Assembly: GCA_002887195.1 (NCBI GenBank)
Contig: PJAB01001458.1
Coordinates: forward strand, 1-14,346
From: Chrysochromulina parva
Lineage: Eukaryota; Haptophyta; Prymnesiales; Chrysochromulinaceae
Direction: 5' to 3'
DNA length: 14,346 nucleotides
Of the stretch, positions 1 through 8,700 are shown piece after piece (within the stretch, counting starts at the first letter, position 1; each line of letters starts with the position of its first letter). The notes under the pieces are model-generated. The model searched no databases, was not told where the DNA came from, and was given only the letters and a program-made list of their open reading frames with translations. Position numbers and translations under genes: made by a program.

Positions 1-30
1 CGTCTCAACCGCCTGGGGCGTCCCATGAAA

Positions 31-64
31 GAGTGGGATGACCCAGCGGTGGGTCATCCCACTC
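31..64. repeat. Perfect 15-bp inverted repeat (hairpin)
   Basis: Positions 31-45 (GAGTGGGATGACCCA) are the exact reverse complement of 50-64, separated by the 4-nt loop GCGG. The surrounding 110 bp repeat the theme: TGGGACGTCCCA at 90-101 is a 12-bp perfect palindrome, and further GTCCCA/ATCCCA words lie near 20-26 and 112-120. The sequence shows the palindromes directly. Whether they are a paired transcription-factor site, a foldback/MITE remnant or an RNA hairpin cannot be decided here. Confidence 0.8.
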
Positions 65-623
65 CCTCTCCGGGACACACCACCCAAGCTGGGACGTCCC
101 ACACAAACTGGTCCATCCCATTTTTTCCCCGGTTGCTAAGGACGCGGGGTCCTGTAACACGCGCCTGAAGGGGTCCATCGACTCGCGCGGTGGATTGAAA
201 CAAGAATCATATTAAGTTTGATCGTTGCGTTCCATTGGTCCGCGGACGCCGGACGTACCGAACTCCACCGAGCAGCTTATTTAGTTTTACAGTAAATTTA
301 CAGCAGCTCAGGGACCCACAGAGGGTGGCGCACGCCACCGCCGACGTCTTGCATCTTGTGTGTGGTCCTCCCGTGTGTGTCCCGGCTCCACGCGGTGTTT
401 TTGAGCCGGTACGCTTCACGCGGACAGTATCGTTTACATTCACAGCCGATGGTTAAAATTCACACGTACCCGGTAGGTCGGCATGCGAAGCCGCCTTATA
501 GCGTCCGCGGAGCCGCGATAGCTCGAGCACCTGAAAAGGGTCCAAAAGGACACCGAACGGACCACCAGCGTGCGTCGACCAACCAACCTCTCCCCGAACG
601 CGCCGAAACGATTGGCGCTCGCG
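65..623. other. Upstream region of the nucleosidase-GNAT gene
   Basis: No convincing gene is visible; the short ORFs here are typical of open GC-rich sequence. A block at about 200-305 is distinctly AT-richer than its surroundings (CATATTAAG, TTATTTAG, and TTTACAG twice) and could hold the core promoter or part of a 5' UTR. I do not identify a definite TATA box or initiator. Confidence 0.35.
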
Positions 624-2018
624 ATGGTTTCGCAACGCTTCGTCGTGTGCTGCGCGGTCGAGGAGGAGAGCAAGCACGCCGAGCGGCTTCTGGAGGGCTC
701 CGTCGTCGAGCGTCCGCTCAACCTGGGCGACCGTGCATGGCGCCGGGTGTGTGGGGCTGTCGGCGCCGCCAGCGTTGAGATCGTGACCATGGGCACCGGA
801 ATGGTAAACGCAGCGAGCGCCATGACGGCGCTCGCTGCGGAAACGATCTGCAGCTCGGGAATGCCCGTGGATGGAGTCCTTGGCTTCGGTGGCGCCGGCG
901 GACACATCGAGCAGCTCGAAACGGGCGATCTCGTAGTCGCCTCGAGCTGCGTGCCTCTCGGAGCGCATCGGCTTCTTCCAGACGGATCGAAACGCTACAA
1001 TGGTTTCGAGACGACGATCGCCGACCCGGTGAGGCGGTCGATTCCTACCGATGAGCGATTGCGTAGCGCTCTCGAGCGTGCGGCGTCGGCGACGGGCCGC
1101 AGGGCCGTAGTTGGTCACGTCGGCTCGTCCGATACGGTCAGCCAGCAGCCCGCTGCCATACAGGAGATGCATGCGGCGCTCGGGACTCTGTGCGAGGACC
1201 AGCACTCTGCTGCGCTCGCTCAGGTGTGCACGTCCCTACCGGTACCCTTCGCGTGCGTGCGCGACATCTCGACCAACGAGCTGCGATGCACGAGCGCGCG
1301 CGTCGCCGCGGGCAATTCCACATCCGTCGACGTGCAGAAGCTTGGGTGGCGCTCAGCAGCCACTGTGATGGGAGCCATCCGCGAGCTTTGCCCGGTGCCC
1401 TTGATCCGACCAGTCTGCTTCGTCACAGACGCGCCCGCTCTCTCTGCCTTCCTGGACGCGCGCGAATCGGCTCGGCTGCCGCTGTACGCGAGCGCTGTCT
1501 CGAGCGCGGACTCTGCCGTGCTCGTCTTCGTGCCGTCTGTGGACGCCTCACCGGTCGGCATGGTGGTGGTTCACGTGCGCGCGAGGGAGGAGATGGGCTG
1601 GTCCGATGAGTGCGGCACACTTGAGTACCTTCAAGCGCCGAATGGGTACCTTGAGAGCCTGCGAGTGAAGGACGAGCACCGCCGGAAAGGCTTCGGGAGG
1701 TTGTTACTCGAGGCAGCGGAGGCGTGGGCGTTCGCTCACCAGCGGTCGGAGCTCTGGGTGCATGTGGCGAGGAGTAATGAGTGCGCGTGCCGCTTCTACC
1801 TTGCATGCGGCTGGCTCGAGCGGTACATCGTCTGCCCGAGCTGGAATCAAGGCAAGCCCATGGTCGTCTTCAGTAAGCGTGCGGGAGCGGGGCTGTCGGC
1901 CGCCGTCGCGGGCGGCTCTGTTGGGTCACTCAGCCAGTCCGCACTCGCGAAGCGCGCGAGGGACGTCGAAGATGTGGAGGACGAGGCAGGTGGAGAAAAC
2001 GAGGCTGATGATGGGTAA
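624..2018 (+). CDS. Nucleoside phosphorylase/MTA-SAH nucleosidase-like domain fused to a GNAT acetyltransferase
   Basis: The protein is 464 residues. ATG at 624 has G at -3 and +4 and starts just before the first beta strand; the frame is open upstream only from a GTG at 570. Residues about 5-255 look like the PNP_UDP family. VVCCAVEEE (7-15) corresponds to the start of MTA/SAH nucleosidase with its catalytic Glu (E15). TGMVNAASA, GFGGAGG (87-93), GDLVVAS (101-107), GHVGSSDTV (164-172) and ALAQVC...VPFACVRDIS follow in family order. The family's Met-Glu ribose-binding pair is Gln-His (193-194), and the catalytic Asp after RxIS is Thr, followed by Asn (217-218), so activity may be altered or lost. 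Residues about 265-415 form a GNAT fold: RRKGFGRLLLEAAEAWA (353-369) is the acetyl-CoA loop and helix, and NECACRFYLACGW is the C-terminal motif. The tail is acidic with a KRAR basic patch. Substrates are unknown. The domain calls are firm; catalysis is inference. Confidence 0.85.
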   Translation: MVSQRFVVCCAVEEESKHAERLLEGSVVERPLNLGDRAWRRVCGAVGAASVEIVTMGTGMVNAASAMTALAAETICSSGMPVDGVLGFGGAGGHIEQLETGDLVVASSCVPLGAHRLLPDGSKRYNGFETTIADPVRRSIPTDERLRSALERAASATGRRAVVGHVGSSDTVSQQPAAIQEMHAALGTLCEDQHSAALAQVCTSLPVPFACVRDISTNELRCTSARVAAGNSTSVDVQKLGWRSAATVMGAIRELCPVPLIRPVCFVTDAPALSAFLDARESARLPLYASAVSSADSAVLVFVPSVDASPVGMVVVHVRAREEMGWSDECGTLEYLQAPNGYLESLRVKDEHRRKGFGRLLLEAAEAWAFAHQRSELWVHVARSNECACRFYLACGWLERYIVCPSWNQGKPMVVFSKRAGAGLSAAVAGGSVGSLSQSALAKRARDVEDVEDEAGGENEADDG

Positions 2019-2704
2019 CGAGATGAACATTGAATTCACGTGTGTCTCCCTGATGTCAAATACGCTCTGACAGTGACGGGCCCTGAGCCTGACGAGCCGC
2101 CGCCCAGGGGTTACCCGACCGCGGGACCGGGCTGCGACAGCGGCGAGCGGCGTTGACACAGCGGGACACCGGTCGGGCCCTCACCCCCGTCGCACGCGCT
2201 CACTCCCGCTCACAAAACATCTTCCATGTACACCAACACGCGCGCTGGCCTATTCCTTCGTCGTGATTTGGGAGCCGTCCTGCTGATCCGAATGAGAGAG
2301 GTTTGTTGAACAGTGTGCCACGCGCTCAAGGGGCGCGGGCCCCGCATGCCTGCTGAATCGGGAGAAGCGCACTCGGACGCATCGGATGAAGGGATTGCAT
2401 GCTGGACTGCATGCGTATGAGACACCACACGTCCCCTGATGGCTCGGTTGCGCCGCGCGCGCTCAACTTTGCACGTCCGGCCCGCCGCTGCCTACGCCTC
2501 CCCATGCTCCCACCCCTGCTGATGGCGTTGCCGCATCCTCCACTCCTCCCATGCTGACGTCGCACCCGCGAGCGTTCGCCACGGCGCCCAGCGCCGCCGG
2601 CCTTCATGCGCCCACCACAGCGCGCGCGCCCCCGGAGCTTCCTAGTCCGCAGAAAGGCCTTTTACACGACGATGCCCACGACGGCGTGCGTGCCTTGTGC
2701 CCCC
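2019..2704. other. Convergent intergenic region
   Basis: This 686-bp gap lies between the stop of the nucleosidase-GNAT gene and the stop of the large minus-strand gene, so it should hold both 3' UTRs. I see no conserved protein frame, tRNA or clear AATAAA signal. Small near-repeats are present (GCATGCTGGACTGCATGC at about 2397-2414, and two CTCCCA-rich stretches near 2500-2550). Confidence 0.5.
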
Positions 2705-5700
2705 CTAGTCCACCGACGGCCTTTCCCACCACGGCGGGGTGGTGCCAATCGCAGATTTGATGAAGACATCCAGGGGATGGCGCTCGGTCACGGCCGGGCA
2801 CATCTGGTGCGCGTACTGTGCCGGTCGGCCACCCCTGGCGGTCAGGTGCCAGAGCCGCTCCATGGGTGGTAGCCACTCGACGCGCGAAGGGTGTACCGGC
2901 GTCTTGGCGCTGTGGTGGGCGCTGCCTCCGCCGCCGGCGTGGAGTTGCTCGTCGTCGCCCATCCCCTTGATCACCGACGCCATCGCGTCGGACTGCTTCT
3001 CTCGGCCGGTGCTCAGGCTGGCCATGAGCTCTGGCGGCACCACCTCCCACGCAGCCGGCAGGTAGTCGCACGAGAGGGCGAGGTCGACGAGCCACACGAG
3101 CTGAGGCTGGACCACCAAGTCGACGTGCAGCATGCGCGCCGCCACGAGGATCTCAGGCAGCGAGCGAGGCCGAAGGGCGAGCGATGCCTTGCGTACCCCC
3201 ACGCAGTGCGAGCGCAGCTTGGCGAGCGCCTCCTTGCTCATCGGGGGCGGGCGCTCCTTGGCCGCCTTCTCGGCCGCAAGCCTCGCCCGTTCCGCGGGAG
3301 AGATGCTTTGCGAGCGCTGCTCGATCATCTCACGCGCGGATGTGGCGGCGATGCGCGAGTTGGCCGTGTCGCGGGTGGCCGTCTTGGGCGGCGGCGGCGG
3401 CGGCGGCCGGCGAGAGGCCATCCCCGCGACAGCCTCCGCGGGCAACTTCCGGCCCGAGATCGATTGGTGAGTCGCGAAGTTGAAGAATTGGAACGAAGTG
3501 CTCTCCTCGTCGCCCTCGGCCTCGGTCGCGAAGAGCCAAAAGCGCTCGAGGGAGGCATGGGGGCGCGCCGCGCGCTTGCGCCGCCGCTCGTGGCGCACCT
3601 GAGCCGCGAAGACCGGTAGGAGCGGGTGTTCTGGGCAGACCTCGCGCGTGACCGAATGAACGAAGGAACCATCCGGCTGCACCGTCCAGAGCGGTGGCAA
3701 CGGCGCGCGCAGCGCCTCGACCGCGATCCAGATGAGCCAATACTCGGCCTCAGCGTCGTCGAGGACGAAGGTCTGGTCCAGGTTGATGCCCAGTCGCGTA
3801 CACATATTTAGCACGTGCTCGGGAGTGATGGGCAGCTTGACGAAGCCCTCGGGGCTCGTGAGCATCATCGTCGCACTTGCACGCGCAAGCATCATGCGTG
3901 GCTGGAGCGAAAAGGCGCCGCCAAGGACATGGTCGGCGTGGATCACGGCCGCGCCCTTTTTCTTTGGCGGCGACGCCTTCGGCGGCGGCTCCGGCGCGGC
4001 GGCGGACTTAGCGCCGAACGTTCCACCCTTGCCTGCCGGTGGCTTGGCAGGGCTGCTGGGCTGCAGCTGCACCGGCGGCTTGCCGACGGCTGGGCGGCCG
4101 GGCGTCGGGGGCTCCACGGCGGCAGGCGGCGAGAGCGGCGGCTCGGTACCACCCACGCCCACGCCCTCGCCGCCCGCCGCCGCGACAGCCTCGAAGTGCA
4201 GCATCTTGCGCGCCGTGGATGCGGCGAGCTCCGCCGCGTACGCCGCCACCGCACACGCGAGTGAGCGACGATCTTGGACCATCATACCTGCATGCAATGA
4301 GGGACGCAATCAGATGCAATCAGATGCAATCAGTGTGAGCGACGATCTTGGACCATCATACTTGATTGATAGAACTCATCCTGTAACGGCATGCGAATCT
4401 GCGCCCCAGCGTCCTCTAGTTTAGGCGACGTGATGGGCAGCGCCGCCGCGCGCAGCATCGCCATCCGCCCTTCCACGGCGAGCATGAGCTGCTTGCCCTC
4501 CTGCCGAGAGGCGATCGAGGGCTCGAGCTCGCGTAGCTTACGAGCGATTGGGCGCATCAGCTCGACAACCTCCTTGCGCCGTGCGCGCACGGTGTCGGGC
4601 AGCCACTCGAATTGGAGCTCCATCTGCCAACACGACCCCAGCACATGGCACTCAAGACGACCCCAGCACATGGCACTCAAGACGACCCCAGCACATGGCA
4701 CTCAAGACGACCCCAGCACATGGCACTCAAGACGACCCCAGCACATGGCACTCAAGACGGCACTCCGACGCCATCAGACGCCATCAGACGTCATCAGACG
4801 CCATCAGACGCCATCAGACGCCATCAGACGTCATCAGACGTCATCAGACGTCATCAGACGTCATCAGACGTCATCATCATCAGACGTAATTGATGACGCC
4901 GCCATCAGGATAGGCGCTCACCTCCTCCTCCCCCACAGATGCAATCAGGTGCCATCCGGTGCCATCCGGTGCCATCAGGTGTAATACGGTGCAATCTGGT
5001 GCAATCTGGTGCAATCTGGTGCAATCAGGTGCACTCACCTCCTCATCGGTCCCTCCACGCCCGGGGTCGGAAACATCCGGCAGCTCCTTGATGATCAGTT
5101 CACACTCGGCGAGCGTCGCGTCGGCCGCGCGGTACGCATGCTTCAGAGGCTTTGTGCTTGGGAGCGGTACGCCGTGCACGCGCTTGTGCTTGGCTGCCTC
5201 CTTCTCTTTCTGGCCGGCCACGAGAGCCGTCTTGGCTCTGTCCGCCTTCTCCTTGAGCTGCGTGAGCTTCTCCTTGAGCATGGCGCGTACCTGGGGAGGG
5301 AGCCGATCAGGGGGGGCGATCAGGGAGGCATGTGTCCGTGCCGCGTGCCCAGGACGGCGCGTGCCCAGGACGGCGCGTACCGAGATGAGTTTGGGCTCCG
5401 GCGCGTCTTTACTCCAAATCTTGAGCTCGAGATCGCTGCTCCCGACCGGACCTCCATTCGCGGAGGAGCCGAGGGCGTGGTACGTCGATGGCAGATGGAT
5501 CTCCCCGGTAGGCAGCCGCGCCTCGACTATCTTGAGCAGCTCGAGAGGGGAGAGCACCTGCACGCCAACCGATGAGGGAGATCATCAGTGGATGAGGGAG
5601 ATCATCAGTGGAGCCATCAGGGAGGCCATCAGGGAGGCGCTCATCATAGCGCTCGATACATCGCCCATTGTAGCGCTCATCACAGCGCTCACGCACCTCA

Positions 5701-8700
5701 TCGACGGGCGTGTCGTCGCCATCCTGGTGCAGAAAGAAGATGCACATATCGCACGCGCCCACCTCGGACAGATAGAACAACCCGAACCCCTCCGCCTCAT
5801 CCTTCGGGGGGGCAGCCGGATCAGGCTTGTGCACCACCTTGATTCGCGAGACGTTGACGCCAAGAGAGGCGGCGAGATCCGCAGCCAGGCAGCGCATCAG
5901 CGACTTGATCACCTTGGGAGCGTCTGTGGTGACACCAAGCCGCTTGGCCAACGGGCGCACCTGATGAAGGAAGCAGTCAGACGCACTCAGATGCACTCCA
6001 GCGCCTTCAGAGCCGCTCGGCCAACGCGCGTACCGTCAGCGAGCATTCACATTCACATTCACAGTCACAGTCACAGTCACACAATGCGCGTACCGTCAGC
6101 GAGCATTCGGGCGACGACGAGTAACGGGCCATCTCGACGAGCAACGCCGATCGTGCAAGGAGCTCTTCGCGACGCAATGAGAGCGCCTTCTCGCGCTTCG
6201 CACTGAGACGCGTGCCCTGGAGTAGGGGGAAGGGAGTAGGGGGAGGGAGTAGGGGGAGGGAGTAGGGAGAGGGCGTAGGGGGATGAGTACGGAGAGGGAG
6301 TAGTGGGAGGGAGTAGGGGGAGGGGGGCCATCAGCGAGGCTATCAGCGGCCATCAGCGGCCATCAGCGAGCAGTCACATTCACCGTCCTCGACACTCACC
6401 TGGAGTAGGGTTAGACCTCGGATGCGCTGTGCGCGCGCGTGCTGCCAGGAGCGCCAATGGCACGCCTGCAGCACCGTGCTGAGCGCATGCTGCGCGCCCA
6501 GCGCCTCCCCGAGCACACAGGCGCGCTCCTGCCATACAGCGGTCGCCTTTTGCAGCTGGACTTTGGCGCTCTCCAAGGTGAGGACTTGGCGCTCGAGCAG
6601 CTGCATGCGGCGCACGCGCGAGCCATCGTCGAGTGGCCGTTGAGACGAGTAGAGCTGGATCTCCGCAGCCGCAGATTCGACCTCGAGGACGAGCTCCGTG
6701 ATGGAAAGCTCGCGCGAGGCGACGGCCTGGACGGAGTGGCGAGCATGCTCGTGCAGTACGTACGATTGGCCGACGAGGAAGGGCAGCAAGCACGCATGGG
6801 TGTCCGTGAGGGCGTTGAAGGTGGCAGCGGCTCGAATCGCTCGCCGTGCTTGCACATGCAGAGCGCAGCGCTCGTGCACATCGGCGGCGATCAGATAGGC
6901 GAGCTTCTCGCGCTGAGCCGATGCAAAGGCGAGCTGTGAGCGGCGCTGCCCTTCGGAGATAACGGGCGGCTGCTCGTTGGCGTCGAAGAGCCGCTGCTGG
7001 TACTGGAGGGAGCGCAGCTCTCCCTTGGCGTCTCCCAGCTTCAGGAGCACATCGCACTCGGCGAGCGCAGCATGCGGCATGGCGCCTAAGGCCTGCTGCG
7101 CCGCCTCGCGCTGCTCCTCGATCACACTCAGGCGCGCCATCACGTCCGCCTCGAGCGCCTCGAAGGCGGGGCGCATGGCGATCTCCCCGAGACGACGCCG
7201 GTGATCCTCATAATGGTTGTGGAACATGGCGTTGTTCGCGAGCCAGAGGCGCACGCGTCGCTGCAGCGTGATGAGCATCCGAAGCGCATGACCCGTCTGG
7301 TCGCTCACAAAGGTACGCAGGAAGAGCGCGCGCTTGAGACGGAGCTTTCGGAAGGCGATCTTGCCGATGCACCGTCGCACGGAGCGCTGCATCGTGTCGA
7401 CGGCCGCGCGCTCCCGGAGCGACTTTGCGAGCGCTTTGCTGCGCGCCTGCTGCTGGGCACGCAGCTGCTTCTCGCCCATTTCGGCCTCGGTACGCCGCAT
7501 CGCCTCTGCACGCCGCTGTGCCCGAAGCTCTGCCTCGGCCTGGCGCTTCTCCATGAGCTTCGCCTTCACAGCCTCCGCGAAGGAGTTGCCTCCTTTGCCG
7601 AGCTGCAGCCGGTTGCGATAGAAGCGCTGCACGACGCGTGCCGCCTTCTCCCGCTTCGCGTGCACGCGCGCCTTGACCCGCTTCGAGAACTGCGCCTGCC
7701 GGATGAACGCTTGCACCATCTTCGTGCGCTCCACAGCCCGATACTGGTCGCGCTTGAGCAGGTAGAAGGCCGATGCCCCGTTGGGGCATCCCTCGGGGGG
7801 GCGGTAGAAGACCTCAGCGAGCACCTGCAGTTGGGGGGGGGGAATCAGAGGCCATCAGAGAGGCCATCAGAGAGGTCATCAGAGAGTTCATCAGAGAGGC
7901 CATCAAAAAGCTCATCAGAGAGGCCATCAGAGAAGCCATCAGAGAGGCCATCAGAGGCGCTGCGACGAGCACCTTCCAGTTGACCGCCTCGGCCGCCGAC
8001 TCCAACCCTGCGCTCGGCAGCGGCGTGCCCATGCCTTCGCCCTCGCCTTCGCCCTCGCCGCCGCCATTGAGGGGTTCTCGACGCAAGCGCAGCGCCACGG
8101 TCGACTCGACCGCCTCGATAGCGAGGCTTTGCTCTCGGGTGAAGAGGCGCTTGAACGCCGTCTCGGCAGCCATCATGCGGCGCACATCAGACCGACTGTT
8201 TGTCAGCTCGGCGTCGAACTCTGTGCCTTTGAACCATCGAAGGAAAAAGGGGTCGGACATGGTGGGCAGGGGCAGCCGGCACACATCCGTCCCCATCTTG
8301 AGCAGATAATTGAGGCCGTCCCACAGCCCAGGCGACTCGCGTGTCCGGCTGCTCTCTGTGGGCGGCGTGCAGGCAAATCGGAGCGAGTATTGGGAGAAGA
8401 TGTGAGGCGGCGGCGGACCGCGCGTACGGGCTTCGAGAATTCGGGCGAGGTCGCCGCCGCCGCCGCCGCCGCCATCGCCACGGCTCGATGCACGCTCAAG
8501 CCTGCCAGCGGAGGCTCCTTCACAGGCTCCTTCACAGGCTCCTTCACTGCTCCCGCTGTGGGCACCGACCGAAGCGATGCTGCTCGCCACGTGCGCACCC
8601 CCAGCGCCCACGCCGGCGCGCTGAATCTTCGCGATCGCGACCTTCTCACCACGGCGTGCTTCCTTCTTGCGCCGCCTCTCGCGCTGCTCGAGCAAAGACG

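Larger units (their letters stand above)
4624..5038 (-). other. Intron 6 of the large gene (415 bp)
   Basis: The donor is GAGGAG|GTGAGTGC at 5039/5038 and the acceptor GTGTTGGCAG|ATGGAG at 4624/4623, phase 0. Nearly the whole intron is three stacked tandem arrays (4941-5030, 4771-4880, 4631-4755). A second donor-like GAGGAG|GTGAGCGCC at about 4917/4916 may mark an alternative site or a cryptic mini-exon. Confidence 0.78.

Noticed and set aside
570..623. Extended N-terminus of the nucleosidase-GNAT protein from position 570
   Set aside because: The codon at 570 is GTG. The first ATG is 624, has a strong context, and sits right before the conserved first strand.
2891..3619. Plus-strand frames over 2.6-4.4 kb, 6.4-7.9 kb and 8.1-10.1 kb
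   Set aside because: Arginine- and alanine-rich shadows of the large minus-strand gene without motifs; the minus strand has continuous in-frame exons and domains.
4330..4701. Peptide MPCAGVVLS... preceding MELQFEW as coding sequence
   Set aside because: It is the translated 25-bp intronic repeat; the acceptor TTGGCAG at 4624 starts the exon at ATG GAG.
4631..4880. Tandem direct repeats that could suggest a CRISPR array
   Set aside because: The units are head to tail with no unique spacers, lie inside a spliced intron and belong to a eukaryotic gene.
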